Shown: positions 22,196 through 35,756, counted from the first letter of the stretch. The stretch is DNA of 64,000 nt from Chenopodium formosanum (GCA_024500155.1 CM044880.1:7936001-8000000); one strand, 5' to 3'. Numbers and translations are program-made. The notes: generated by a model from the letters alone, not told the origin.

Positions 22196-25100
22196 TTATG
22201 CTCCCTTCTTACAAAACTTTTCGAGCCATTCCATAGTCACACTCTTTGGCCTCTCTAGTGGTAAGCCAAGAGCTCGGTCCCATATTAGCTGCATGAGATA
22301 ATGTAAAAATTTATAACGAATAACAAACAATAATTTACGGTGAAGACTAATGAGCAAATTTAGAATATAAAAATGAACAAACCTGTGAGCAAATGCCAAG
22401 ACTCCTTGATACTCCAAACAAAACTGTATAGTACCTGTCAAGGAAGATATTTAGTTACTCCGTATATTACTAGGAAAATAGTTTGAAAGATTGGAATACA
22501 AAAGAGGAAAAGGAAGATACCTTGCTTCCGTCAAACCATAGTGGTTCAGCAAAACTCCACTATGAGCGTCAACATTTGGCCATGGATTCTTAACCTACAT
22601 AATCCAAAAACATCATACATTAAGGGAAAGAGAGAAACTCGTGCAAATTCTTGAAAGAACTAACATACCCAAAGCATTATACCTTTCCAAGTTCTGTTAG
22701 AATAGGAGGCACCACTTCATACAACTTTGACACCTGCAAAAACATTTTATTGAGATTATAATCTCAAAAGTTAAGAAAGAAAATAATCATAATCTTTCAG
22801 AAAATATATACCAGTTGGAAAAGTGGGTCGTGAGGCATGTGCTTCAACGCAAATTCTCTCTGGCATGTGTATCTTGGATCTGTCTTCCGCAGAACTCCAT
22901 GACCATATCCAGGTACCACCTATAGATTTAAAAGTGTACATAATAACAGCCATGTATGTGTTAGAACCTTTATGGGAGTATGGGGGCATATGGATGATCT
23001 TACATGAGTAAGGACTAATCTAAAAAGATTTAGCAAGAACAGATCATCAAGATTTAACGAATTGAGAAAAAACAGGTGGACAGTTTAAGTCTACTCTCAA
23101 TGTTTACAGATGGTTTGAAAAATGGGAGGATCTATCATAAACACAAGCAGAATGCTCAGAGATTGCTTTCCTATTGTTCCCTATGGCTCTCGCCCTCAAG
23201 ATGTATAAGATTTTACTATAGCCACTAGGCCCACCCATTCCCTTTCTCTCCTTATCCCACAATTTTGATCAATTACAGAATTTACAGTCACACCAAACCA
23301 CACCTTGCCATAGAATAGCACAGTCAATATCTGTAGCTATCTTAAAGATATTGTTGCACCATATTTGTCCATGTCTTAATTTACACTTGAATACTTGATG
23401 CATACATTAATTCCCCCATCAGTCGGACAAACACCAATTCCAGCTTACATTCATAGTTGTTATAATTACAATGCGGCGCACGTGCGCGCGCACACACACA
23501 CTAACTGTAGCTATCCTTTACCTCCCCCCCCCCCCCCCCACACACACACACACACAGACACACACTCAAAATATAAATTGAACGTTAGCTAATGCTAGTT
23601 GGCAATTTATTGTTCAACGACAGCATGATCATTGATCATACATATGATTTATCGACTTACCTTGCCACTGTTTAGTGTCTTCCAAACATAATCTTTCAAC
23701 TGCTCAGTCGAGATGTTCTCTCCACATTCATCAACAACCGACTTAATCCAAAGCAGCACTTCCTGAGATAAGAATAGGTCAAGCACTTAATCCACAACTG
23801 TTTAGTGTTTTTGAGATTTAGCTTGTTCCAATGCATGGTAAAATATGTAACAGAAAAAACATGTAACAATTTCAAACTGTAGCCTTGTAGGAACTCAAAT
23901 TCAGAAAAAAAAAATGTATAACTAACAATGTTTTATTTTGCAGCATTAACTGGTTAGTAATTATCAAATAGAAAGAAAAATAGTTATGGAAAAATATTAT
24001 ACCTGGTTGGCTAATCCGTGGAGTGGGCCAGCTAACCCATTCAATGCAGCTGCAAATGATAGATAAGGATCTGAAAGTGCACTACCCACCTACATTGTGG
24101 TAAGAGCAGGTCAGAATCCTAAAGTTCAAGTGTAATACTGTAATATTTGATTGTTTGATGCATAAAGATGCTTCTAATTGGTTTTTTTTTATTTTTTTTA
24201 ATTTTATTATCATGAACTCCAAAGAAGCCCACCAATGCAGAAGCAAACTAACTGAAAACCGAGGAGTTGAGGACAAAGAAAGTAAACTTTTCAGATATTT
24301 ACCAAATGGCCAGTGTGAGCGCTAACATTACCACCTTCGTGATCACTGCAAAATAGGAGAATTATATTTTATCTTAATATAAGTAAATTCTATGATTCTA
24401 ATAAGACATGTCTTATCTGAACATTCTGGCAAATGTTTACCTGTGAAGTGTGACATAAAGCCGCATCAGCTCAAGCATCTGAGAGCTATCAAATCCCAAC
24501 ATATGCGCGAAATTTGCACCATAATCTAGGGAGTCATCCTTTGGTATGATCTCTCCATTCTTATACATCCTTCAACAGATTAATAAAACATAAATCGATA
24601 TTTATCCAATTATAACTCACAAAAAAAAAAAAAAAAAAAAACTATGAGCAGCAAGTCAGCAACCTTCACACTATATCCAGCTGCCTGTATGGACCAATTG
24701 ACATCAAATTGGCAGCAAGAATGCAGAAAGTAAGGCCAACCCATCTATACTCTTTAAGCCTTCACCATCCTTTTGAGGAGCCATTATAGATTTATAGTAT
24801 ACTTTGTACAGAAAAGCATGCACTACGCGATCACTATAAAGTAGTAAATCACCTACTCTTTTTTAGCAATGCTTATAAGTTTTGAGTAAAGGATGAATGT
24901 CGTCAAATTTTCAAGGTTCCTTATAAAGGGAGTGGATATATTTCCAAAAGATATAGAAGTTTGTCACTAAAAACCCAAGTACAGTTCTTTTCACTAAACA
25001 ATACTAGCTACATCAAAAGTCATGAAACCCTCGTGATACTGATACATATGCCCCTTTTTAAGTGTACATAAGATCATAGACCTGGGCTCCAACAGATTGT

Positions 25101-28100
25101 GACTTTAATATCTGAGAGCTCATTTCATTAACTTTCTGCTTATTACACAAAACAACACCTGAAGCTGGTAAAACACCATCCTTGAAATCTTAATGACTGA
25201 TAGAAGTAATACTGACCTGCGATAAATATAAGCTGCAACAACAGGAACTTGAGCAATCAAAGTAAGGCAATCCTCATATGTTGGCTCCCAAAACCTGAAA
25301 TCAAAATCCCCTTTAGTACTTGGCTAGATGAAGAAAGTCAAGAATCTACAAGACAGGTAAAATAAAGCTGCAGTAAAATATCGTAGTGACTCACTTTGAT
25401 TTGTGGATCCCTTTCTCATAAGCCTTCTGAAATTCGCTTTGGACCTTAAAGAAAAAAAGAAAAGTTATACACCTTACCAGCAATCAATTTTTTCCTTTTA
25501 TTTGTTGTTTCATAAATTATAAGGACGTGAGACAGAGGTCATTAGTTAGAAGCTTTCATCAATAATGCAATAGCATGATCAGAGGAGTAAAACAGTCACA
25601 TCAAGAAAGACAAAAAGGAAAAGAACAAGAAATAGCTTACAGAACTAACATCCAGAAGTAATTTTACATCATTGAATAATTAACATACAGGCCACAAAAA
25701 ACAAGAGAAACCAATAAGGAAGACACCAAAATTAAGGTATAATCAATACCTGAAGGGCCATAACACCAGTAGTAAACTGAGTCATCGGGTGAGCAGTTAT
25801 TGGAAGGGCATCAATTGTTTTGTACACATGGTCTGCAATTACAATAATTCAATAAATTCTCACACTTATTGAAAGTTTTATCCAACTAGACAAAGATGGC
25901 TAAGATAAAGCACATGAGTAGAACGGGAAAACTTTTCTTAATAGTTCCTCCATTTCTTTTCAGTTGCAACCAAATGAAATGGAACGATTTTCAAGAAAGA
26001 AGAGAGATAAGGAAAGGGTTTCCAAGTGTAAATGTGAAGTGAGGGAAAGGTAATAATTTTCCAGGTCCAAAGTTACTTACTACAGATTTGTTTCAAGTTT
26101 TGCAACTAAATGAAATTTCCAAAAATAAATAAAAATAAAGGAAAAGCGATGCAACTAAAAAGAAATGGATGAAATGGATAAGAAAGGCAAAGGATAGGAA
26201 AAGGATACAAGTAATTGACCACCAGTCAACTGGTAGTTTTGAAAATGTGAGAAACAACTTTTATATCAGTTGATGAAAATCAAGAAGAAAAAGTTAAACA
26301 CAAATGCAGTTTAGGAGGAAAAAAACAAATTGCTTAAGAAGCAAAGAAGAGTGTACATGCATAGAGATACAGCATAGTATACCTACAAATTAGACACCAA
26401 TACTGCAAAAGGATAGATTGACTTAAAAAAAATGTATCATTAGTGAAAAAGTGAACCTGGGATTGAAGCACGTTCCCGCAATTCTGCTGATAACGCATCT
26501 ACTTGCTCTTTGCTTGGGACCTAAATTAATGGAAGAAAAGCAAGATACAGATATAAATTTCAAAGATTAAGTAAAATTAGAGATTTTATGTAACCAGAAA
26601 TTTTTGCTTGGTAGACTGGCACTATGACCACTTCTGACATAACATGTGACAAGCAATTTTCATAAATCATAACATAAATTCTAAGGTAATAACGTATAAA
26701 ATTGTGTCTACAATATAGTTCTCACATCAACCATGAAGAACAATTTAGCAAGATCTCTTCATCCCTATCTGCATATTCAGGGCACCAATTGATTTCATAG
26801 TGGAATACGTCAATAATGATAATATAAAAATACTCAGACAAGGGCATAATAACTCAAAATCAGCCTTCTCTCACATTCAAACTGGAATCTTATGATCAAA
26901 TGACATTCTTAAAATCTTATTCTAGTACATTCAGACAAATGGCAAAAGAGCAACTTTCTTTAAACAGAGTGAGACAAAATATAAGGCAAAGCAGAAGACC
27001 ATAGCATATACAGTATGCTTGGAGATCTTCAGGTTCAATTATGCAGAACTTTAGAGATAGAAAGGCTAAGGACAAAGCAGAAGACCATAGCATATACAGT
27101 ATGCTTTGAGATCTTTAGACCCAGACAAAAGCACAATATCGAAAAATGGATTATTAAAGAAAAAAAGGCTAAGGACATTGAGAAGCTTGCAGCCTGTATT
27201 TGTAAGATGAATTTATATACCTTTCCAGTTAAAAGAAGCCAAAGAAGACTTTCAGGCAATGGCTCTCCACCAGGACTTGCAGCAGGTAATAGTTTCTGAC
27301 ACTCAGGTATAGAATAACCCCTGAACCGAATTCCCTAAAAAAGTATCATAATCAATGAAACAAATTAAAATTAATGTCAAAATTAACTGAAGGGAAACAT
27401 TTGGAAAGTAGTGAAAATTACTATACCTCTTCTGGGTCAAGTAAAGAAGTTTCCCAAAGTAAACCGGTCATTCCTCTCATTCCTCCCAATACCTATTACA
27501 TTAATGCAATATACTTATATGAGAAAGAGACAGAGTAAAAATCCATAGGCCAAAAAAGAGATATAACAAGTATTGTAGCTATGAATTATACGACAACGTG
27601 ATTATTTTTTATACTACGACAATCCAATGTAGCTAGCCACTAGTATCCTAACGCCTCAAATGGCATGGTCCTAAGTTCACATTGTTGTCCTAAGTTCTAA
27701 TGAGTCAGAAATTTCTCAAAGTATGAGTAATGTACGATAACAAAATAGGAGTATAGAGCTATTGATTATAGATAAGCTAATACCATGTCAACAGTAATGT
27801 TCCCAAGCTGGACGCTTCCATTTTCTTTCTTTATCTTCTTCAACCGTTCCTACAGAAATAAGATATTGGAATCAAGAACAAAACCACAGTAAGAACTTCA
27901 TGAATGTAAACTACATTAAAGCAAAAGTTTATAATCATCAAATTTGAAGTCAAACAAACCTGTTGTTCAGGAATCAATTCTTGTAACTCGGAACGAAGGT
28001 CCTGCTCATCACATGAAAATTATCGCATAAGACACAATAAGCTTAACATTTAACACAAACAATTTAAAAATATGCAACATTTTAAACTTGATGATTAAAC

Positions 28101-28889
28101 AATCATGTCAATCGTATCGCCTTTTTATAAGCTTAAATTTATAACAAACACCTGCATTCTTCTCTAGTTTACACCACAATATGGTCACTTCTCACTTTAC
28201 ACTTACACTTGACATTGACAAACATTCAGCTACAATAATACCTCTTTACAGTGCATAACCAAAATAAATTTACGGAGGTTATTTATGTACAAATGCATTT
28301 TCACTCAACTTTACAAATTACAAATTAATAAACCAATGGCGTAAACAAGGAGATAGAATTTACAAGGCTAGATGAACTTTGCATCTGAATCCATCTCACA
28401 GAACCACTTAGACTTGATTGTTGGCCCTGCAAGTAAAAATTCATTCATAACATCATCAAGGCTACAACAATTTATAAAAAAACATGACTCAAAACCATAT
28501 ATTTGTAAATTTAAATTACAGAACAATCATTTTCATACGATTAAAGCAAATTACAACAATATCTCCTTATAATTACCAAATAAATAGTAAAAGGATAATG
28601 ATATATGCAAGTATTCAAATGCAACCTCAAAAGCTAACTGAAAAACGTTAATTACACCAATTAACGCCGTAATTTTGTCATACATTCCTAAATTGATATT
28701 GAATTACGAACTATATTAAATGTTTATAGTTAGCTCGGATTGCAAATATACATCAAAATTGATAAATCAATCAAAGTGTAATATTAGAAGTAAACATAAT
28801 AAAATTTAACAAAATTAAACAAAGATCGAGAAGCTTACAACTCGAGAACGAAGCTTCGAGAGAGTTGAAATGCCTCGGAAAAACGACAT
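22196..28889 (-). CDS. CSY4: Citrate synthase, mitochondrial
   Basis: Condenses acetyl-CoA and oxaloacetate to citrate in the TCA cycle. Nineteen exons: 28889-28839, 28426-28364, 28001-27960, 27849-27784, 27492-27427, 27334-27221, 26520-26457, 25832-25750, 25444-25395, 25294-25217, 24569-24441, 24345-24303, 24089-24003, 23762-23661, 22919-22812, 22733-22683, 22594-22521, 22434-22383, 22288-22196. They sum to 1416 nt, 471 residues, with every phase closed. The N-terminus MSFFRGISTLSKLRSRV is rich in Arg and Ser and lacks acidic residues, like a mitochondrial presequence. Catalytic residues fit the pig enzyme spacing exactly: His307 (GPLHGLANQ), His353 (PGYGHGVLR), Asp408 (VDAHSG), 46 and 55 apart. 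All splice sites are GT-AG. The gene looks fully functional. The symbol follows the Arabidopsis mitochondrial form. Confidence 0.97.
23473..23567. repeat. Compound microsatellite in citrate synthase intron 14
   Basis: CG/CA-rich run (CGTGCGCGCGCACACACACA), then a run of C, then (CA)n. Expected to be length-polymorphic. Lies in the largest 3' intron and overlaps no exon. Confidence 0.9.
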
Positions 28890-29130
28890 GATCAGCCTAA
28901 AATTGCAAAAATTAAGAGCAAAATAATCCAAAATTAAGAAAAATCAATGCAATTACAGGAAGATTAAATCAGTAGCAGTTGAAGAAATTGAAATCTGGAA
29001 AAGTTAGAAGGAATGAAATTCAAAAGTAAGAGAAAATGGAAGAGAGAGAAAATGGAAGAGAGAGAAAATGACCTTCGTTGGAATAACGCAGAGAAAACGA
29101 GGAGATTCGAACGAGTCTAGAATGAATGAA
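28890..29130 (-). promoter_or_regulatory. Citrate synthase 5' UTR with a probable leader intron
   Basis: Upstream of the ATG the minus strand has a TTTTAG acceptor nine bases before the start codon and an AACGAAG-GTCATT donor near 29072. This suggests a roughly 170-nt intron in the 5' UTR. A GGAAGAGAGAGAAAAT unit is repeated near 29037-29070. No firm TATA box. Confidence 0.5.
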
Positions 29131-29448
29131 TGAATGAATCGGTGAGGAACGAGTTAGACGGGTAAAACGTGTTGGTGTTGGCGGCTTAATTGAATAGTGT
29201 TGGGCTAAACAGCTTATTGTTGCTTGGAACAGTCAAGTCAATTTTGCATTGCCGGGTCCTATAGGAAAGTTTTGAGTTAAGTTTATTATTTTAAGTGCAA
29301 AGAGAGTCGAAAGGGCAATGATATATTGAAATGAATAATATTCAATTTTAAGTCTTGAATATCGTCGTAAAGTTTTATTCATAGAGGTGTTTGGTATATG
29401 AGAATGGGAGTTTGAGAATTAGAGAATTAGAGGTGTTTGGTATATCAG
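29131..29448. other. Citrate synthase upstream region
   Basis: Promoter-side sequence without a gene. An 18-bp direct repeat, TAGAGGTGTTTGGTATAT, occurs at 29382 and again 46 bp later at 29428, directly beside the foldback element border. It may be a small tandem duplication from an insertion or repair event. Confidence 0.45.
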
Positions 29449-30151
29449 ATTTGCTACCGTTTTAATTTTTTTTTTTTTTTTTTCACTTTGCTACCACCCT
29501 AAATAGAGTTTGTTAGAAATTACTACTCATGCCTTACACCGTTACAATTTCCTTCAATGGGGTCGTACCACCGTCTAGCCACCCCCTCCCCTCAACTGCC
29601 ACCCCTCCCCCTCCCTCGTGCCAGCGGCCGACGCCCAAAACTACGGCCGGCACCGGCGACCCCTTTCCCCACCCACGAAGCTAACCCCCGTCCCTTTCCC
29701 CCACCCACCGAATTCAACCCCCCTCCCCACTCCCTCCACCAAATCAGCCACCAATTTCGCAAACTCTCAATTTGCACCCACCAATTTGCACCCACCTGCA
29801 ACACAAACTCCGCCACCAATTTTGCAGCCTCCTCCATTCGCACCCACCTCAATTCGCAGCCTCCACAATTCGCAACACCTCCAATAAGCCACAAGAGAAA
29901 CCCTAAAACTCGTTTGGGTGGTTTCGAGTTGGTGGTTTAGGGTTAGGGGTGTCGATTTTTAGGTGGAGGAAGGGTAGGGGTTCGATTCCGGTGGGGTAAC
30001 GAGGATGGGGGCACTACTAGAAATAGGCTAAATTGCGACGGAATACTTACGACGGATATGATTTTCCGTCGTAAAGGTGGATATTTTCGACGGAAAATAT
30101 TTCGTCGCAATTTAGCGACGGAAAATTTCTATTACGACGCATTTTCCCTCG

Positions 30152-30287
30152 TAAAATTTACGACGGAATTTATTTCCGTCGTAATTTAAAACTTGCGACG
30201 GAATATTCCGTCGTAAAGTGTTTTGCGACGGAATATTCCGTCGTAAGTTTTAAATTACGACGGAAATAAATTCCGTCGTAAATTTTA
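30152..30287. repeat. Long hairpin in the left CACTA end
   Basis: Two arms of about 60 bp, starting TAAAATTTACGACGGAATTT, are inverted copies with only a couple of mismatches around a short loop near 30220. The arms consist of the element's CGACGGAA units. Confidence 0.85.
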
Positions 30288-31069
30288 CTGTCATTTTTTG
30301 AAAATTAAAAGTTGCGACCTTGCCCTAACAAAAAAAAGGGGGAAATAATTTTCAATCAGAGAGAGAAGTGAAGCAGCGCGAGGAGAGAGAGAAAGAGAAG
30401 GAGAGAGGAGAAAGTCGCGGCGGTGGTGGTGATTTCTTTACGCCGGCGACGCCTGCAGACGACGCACGTCAGCCGCCGAGAAAGAGAACGGGAAACAGAG
30501 AGGAGAAAAAGAACGGGAAAGAAAGAGAGAGGAGAAAGAGAACGGGAAAGAGAAAGATAAGGAGGAAGGGAGGAAGGGAGAGCTGTCGAGCCCTGGTGGT
30601 TTCCGGCGAGCCGCCGCGTGTAGGTAAGTGTGTGCAATTGTCAATTAATTTTATTTAATTTTTTTTTTTGCAAAAAAACTACCGGAATAACATATAACAA
30701 CCACAACGCAGCCGCACCTCCGTCCCCTAGCCGTGACTGAACCCACCGGCCCTTGGTTGTTTCCGGCGACGCCCCACCTCCGCCTGACAGTAAGTGTGCT
30801 CAATTGAATATCAGTTAGCTAGCTGCTCGAACTCTGCTCGAATTCTTTTTTTTTATTTTTTTTTTAATTTTTTTTTATTTTTTTTTCTGATTTGCTTGAA
30901 TTTTGTTGCATTAATTTGAATTATAAACCCTTAATTTTTTTTTTTAATTTTGTTGTAGGATTTGTACAATTTTGTTGGATTAATTGTTAAAAAGAAGTGC
31001 AGATCTAAAGGTTAGTTACATTACAAACCTTAATATAATGTATATGCGTATCTTACTTTGGTTGTTAGA

Positions 31070-31445
31070 TATTCAATAACTTTTAGTTTGGTTAATTTAG
31101 TGACATTGGTGATCTCTTATAAGTAATCAATTGCTCCCTTCTCTTTAAAAAAACAATATAATGTTAGTTTGGTTTAGTTTAGTTTAACATAATGTAGTTT
31201 AGTTAAGTTTATGTTAATATAATGTGTTTTAGTTTAATTTATTTTAATATAAAGTACCTTATTGTAGTTTAGTTTTTGTAAAAAAATATGTTAGTTTAAT
31301 TTAATATATAAAACGGTAGTTTGGCTTGGTTTAGTTTAATATGATATATTAGTTTACTTTGGTTTGGTTTGATTTGTTTCTCTTGTTTAGTTTAATCTTG
31401 ATATATTTGTTTAATAATATGTATGTTAGTTAAGTATATATATTT
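31070..31445. repeat. Degenerate TTAGTTTAATTT-type repeats
   Basis: Many loose copies of TAGTTTGGTTTAGTTTA and TTAATATAATGT follow each other. This lies between the probable leader exons of the CACTA gene, in intron sequence. No other role visible. Confidence 0.6.
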
Positions 31446-31634
31446 TTTAAAAAAATCATTTGCATAATCATATGCCTAGATACCCGTTCAAGGCATACAC
31501 ATTAGGAGTATGTCTTGAATAGTCCCCGGTTGGGACTGTCCTTGTACGTTTATTCTCACTTAGGTGGTGAATGTATTCCTTTGTTTTAATTCTAAGGAAG
31601 ATCCTTGCTTGTCATTTCTCTACAATGTTCTCTA

Positions 31635-34600
31635 GGTACATATATAGGTGTTTCTAATCGCCTATATTGTGTACTCGGGCAACAGGAGCAACAACAGCTT
31701 CAGGAACAGGAGCTACAGGACCCGCATCCTAATGACTTGCTAGAGTTGGACCCTTCCACACTTTGGTGCGTATGTATTTGTATAATGAAATATCCTTAAA
31801 TTCGTATTTACTTTGATAAAGTGAATTTGTATTACTTTAACCATGTTTTGTTCACTTTTTGTTGATTATCTACTTACATGAATGTCTATCCTTTATTATA
31901 GGTTTGATGATAGGCCGGTGAAGAATGTGCTCTCCGACTCGCTAACCGGCTACTATGTTCAGCCTTGGAGAAATTATGGAGAGGTTGATGAAGATTCGAG
32001 AGAGCACTTTTGGAACTTGTTCAACGTATAATAACTTTAACCTAACATAATACATGTTTTATAAATTATATTGATGGAGTTGAATTTTGTAATAAAGACA
32101 TTTTCTTGATTTGCAGAAAAAATTCAAGTGGGCACCTGAGTTAAACAACCAAGTGAAGGACACTTTCGAAGAAAAGTTTGCAAATCGCCTACGTGATACG
32201 TTCTACAACATCACACACAGGTTGAATGGTCGCAAACCAAGATGGCTTAATAAGGATGTCCACGAAGGCATGATGAAAATTGTTGCCACCGATCCAAAAT
32301 ATCAGAAGCGGTCGGAACAAAACAAGAAGAACCGAAGAGGCGGATCCATGGAAAATGTCGTTGAACCGACCCACTTTCAAGGTTCAATGTCATCTGTACA
32401 ACATGCTAAAAATATGGTAAGGTTACTATAATATGTCCAGTAACACTTATGTCATTTGTCTATTAATGAATTTTGGTGGGCTAACATGTTTTCATTGATT
32501 TTCTGCATGTACATATAAAGGCTGCAAAAAACCAAGGCCAATTACCAAATGCCCATGATCTTTTCTTGAAGACACACTTCAAGGAAGTGCCTGGTAAAGG
32601 CCAAGTGGCTGCCAACAACAAAGCAAAAAGGATTGCGGTAAACACTTATTATATGAGTTGAAATATGGCAAATTAGCAAAGTAGAACTCAATAGATGCTT
32701 ATTTTGGATGAATTTAGATGAGTTAGGGTTGAAAATTGACATATGTACTTATTTATCTTAATTTCTATCCTTAGGCACTTAAAAGTATGTGATATTGGAA
32801 TGTTATAAGAAAGAACGAGTCCATTTGCTTGAAAACATAGAAAATAGGCATGGTTTTAGCCATATAGGCCAAATTTGGATGATTTTGGATGAGTGAGGGT
32901 TGAAAATTGACATATGTGCTTATTTCTCTTAATTTCTATCCTTAGGCACTTAAAAGTATGTGATATTGGAATGTTATAAGAAAGAACGAGTCCATTTGCT
33001 TGAAAACATAGAAAATAGGCATGGTTTTAGCCATATAGGCCAAATTTGGATGATTTTGGATGAGTGAGGGTTGAAAATTGACTTATGTGCTTATTTCTCT
33101 TAATTTCTATCCTTAGGCACTTAAAAGTATGTGATATTGGAATGTTATAAGAAAGAACGAGTCCATTTGCTTGAAAACATAGAAAATAGGCATGGTTTTA
33201 GCCATATAGGCCAAATTTGGATGATTTTGGATGTGTGAGGGTTGAAAATTGACTTATGTGCTTATTTCTCTTAATTTCTATCCTTAGGCACTTAAAAGTA
33301 TGTGATATTGGAATGTTATAAGAAAGAACGAGTCCATTTGCTTGAAAACATAGAAAATAGGCATGGTTTTAGCCATATAGGCCAAATTTGGATGATTTTG
33401 GATGAGTGAGGGTTGAAAATTGACTTATGTGCTTTTTTCTCTTAATTTCTATCCTTAGGCACTTAAAAGTATGTGATATTGGAATGTTATAAGAAAGAAC
33501 GAGTCCATTTGCTTGAAAACATAGAAAATAGGCATGGTTTTAGCCATATAGGCCAAATTTGGATGATTTTGGATGTGTGAGGGTTGAAAATTGACTTCTG
33601 TGCTTATTTCTCTTAATTTCTATCCTTAGGCACTTAAAAGTATGTGATATTGGAATGTTATAAGAAAGAACGAGTCCATTTGCTTGAAAACATAGAAAAT
33701 AGGCATGGTTTTAGCCATATAGGCCAAATTTGGATGATTTTGGATGAGTGAGGGTTGAAAATTGACATATGTGCTTATTTATCTTAATTTCTATCCTTAG
33801 GCACTTAAAAGTATGTGATATTGGAATGTTATAAGAAAGAACGAGTCCATTTGCTTGAAAACATAGAAAATAGGCATGGTTTTAGCCATATAGGCCAAAT
33901 TTGGATGATTTTGGATGAGTGAGGGTTGAAAATTGACTTATGTGCTTATTTCTCTTAATTTCTATCCTTAGGCACTTAAAAGTATGTGATATTGGAATGT
34001 TATAAGAAAGAACGAGTCCATTTGCTTGAAAACATAGAAAATAGGCATGGTTTTAGCCATATAGGCCAAATTTGGATGATTTTGGATGTGTGAGGGTTGA
34101 AAATTGACTTATGTGCTTATTTCTCTTAATTTCTATCCTTAGGCACTTAAAAGTATGTGATATTGGAATGTTATAAGAAAGAACGAGTCCATTTGCTTGA
34201 AAACATAGAAAATAGGCATGGTTTTAGCCATATAGGCCAAATTTGGATGATTTTGGATGAGTGAGGGTTGAAAATTGACTTATGTGCTTTTTTCTCTTAA
34301 TTTCTATCCTTAGGCACTTAAAAGTATGTGATATTGGAATGTTATAAGAAAGAACGAGTCCATTTGCTTGAAAACATAGAAAATAGGCATGGTTTTAGCC
34401 ATATAGGCCAAATTTGGATGATTTTGGATGTGTGAGGGTTGAAAATTGACTTCTGTGCTTATTTCTCTTAATTTCTATCCTTAGGCACTTAAAAGTATGT
34501 GATATTGGAATTTTATAAGAAAGAACGAGTCCATTTGCTTGAAAACATAGAAAATAGGCATGGTTTTAGCCGTATAGGCCAAATTTGGATGATTTTGGAT

Positions 34601-35153
34601 GAGTGAGGGTTGAAAATTGACCTATGTGCTTAATTTTCTTAATTTCTATCCTTAGGCACCTAAAAGTATGCGTTATAACTCCATATTGTTGGTTGTTTTT
34701 TTAACAATATTTTATTTTATCTTCAATATTTTGTAGGACACCTACCAGAAGAAGCTCGAAGAAACAATGAGTCAGGGGATTCAGAAGAGTCCCAATGAGT
34801 TGTACTGGGAGTCGGTGGGTGGGCGCAATAAGAAGGGGCGTGTGAAGGGACTTGGCCAAAGTGCAGAGATCTACTATGGTAAGCAGGGTCGAGGTTCCCG
34901 TTCTTCACAGCAATACACGCCGTCTGTCATTTCTCAAATGCAAGACCAGATGGAACACAGGGTGCAAACTCTCCAAACTCAAATGGAAACCCGAATGGCT
35001 GAAATGGAGAGGATATACAAGGAGAGTTTCGATGAGATGATGAGTCGTCTCAACAACAACGACTCATGTTCCACCATTCATCCTCAACATCGAGACCCTA
35101 GGAACGACCCGGGTGGTGGTGGAGCAGGCCAGGGTTTCCAGGCGATTTCATAG
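31635..35153 (+). CDS. CACTA TNPA-like transposase-associated protein (Transposase_24-type)
   Basis: Exons with conserved phase: about 31635-31765, 31902-32025, 32117-32416, 32521-32637, 34737-35153. The joined reading gives WFDDRPVKNV, EHFWNLFN, KKFKWAPELNNQVKDTFEEK, GRKPRWLNKD and NELYWESVGG in sequence. These are the conserved blocks of the plant En/Spm-related protein family (PF03004). The C-terminal part (about 34920-35060) is a heptad-like coiled coil, MQDQMEHRVQTLQTQMETRM, followed by a Gly/Pro-rich tail. The family is thought to bind the subterminal repeats and help transposition. The start codon is not fixed; the first exon may begin further upstream. The last intron, 2.1 kb, contains the 171-bp array. 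No stop or frameshift was seen in the exons. Confidence 0.8.
32699..34675. repeat. 171-bp tandem array, about 11.6 copies, with five-unit higher-order repeat
   Basis: ACGAGTCCATTTGCTTGAAA recurs at 171-bp steps, 11 times from about 32816 to about 34526. Units are nearly identical. Diagnostic variants (GATGAGTG/GATGTGTG, GACATATG/GACTTATG/GACTTCTG, GCTTATTT/GCTTTTTT) run through five unit types in the same order twice, units 1-5 (32.89-33.6 kb) and 6-10 (33.74-34.45 kb). An 855-bp block was thus duplicated. The array lies wholly in an intron of the CACTA gene. Confidence 0.95.
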
Positions 35154-35519
35154 CTTAGCTTTAGTCTAGCATAGAATCACTCTAACCTAGCTTTTGTGTG
35201 GACTATCTTTTGTACTAGGACATAATTATTATATATATATGTACATAACCCTAATTTCGTAGGTCGGTAATTAATTTTTTAAAAACAACAATTTTAGGAC
35301 TCAATATTTATTTATTTTTTTTTTTGTCGATTTATCATTAAAAAAATTCAGGTTTGAAAATGCATAATACAAAAATTTGTTTTGGGCTGGAAATACAATT
35401 TGCGACGGAATATTTCGTCGTAATCTAATATTTACGACGAAATATTCCGTCGTAAATAATTTATTTGCGACGGAATTTTCTGTCGCAAACATATTATTTA
35501 CGACGGAATTTTCCGTCGC

Positions 35520-35661
35520 AAACCTTAGATTACGACGAAATATTCCGTCGTAAATAATAATTTGCGACGGAATATTTTCCGTCGTAAATAATATTTTGCG
35601 ACAGAAAATTCCGTCGCAAATTATTATTTACGACGGAATATTTCGTCGTAATCTAAGGTTT
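35520..35661. repeat. Long hairpin in the right CACTA end
   Basis: Arms of about 55 bp starting AAACCTTAGATTACGACGAA are essentially perfect inverted copies around a central loop near 35590. Confidence 0.85.
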
Positions 35662-35756
35662 GCGACGGAAATGTTTCCGTCGGAAATTTACGACGGATCT
35701 TCATGAAAGACCAATTCCAAGTCCGACGCTTTTATTTCCGTCGTAAATTCCGTCGT

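Noticed and set aside
29557..29940. Proline-rich 127-aa open frame
   Set aside because: It lies in the C-rich part of a foldback element, has open frames on both strands and no conserved motif. A product of base composition.
30368..30658. Arg/Glu-rich open frame on plus and Ser/Leu-rich frame on minus
   Set aside because: A GA-rich leader region inside the CACTA element; both strands open because of low complexity.
32699..34675. Centromeric satellite
   Set aside because: The 171-bp period is suggestive, but the array is confined to one intron of a CACTA gene within euchromatin-like gene space.
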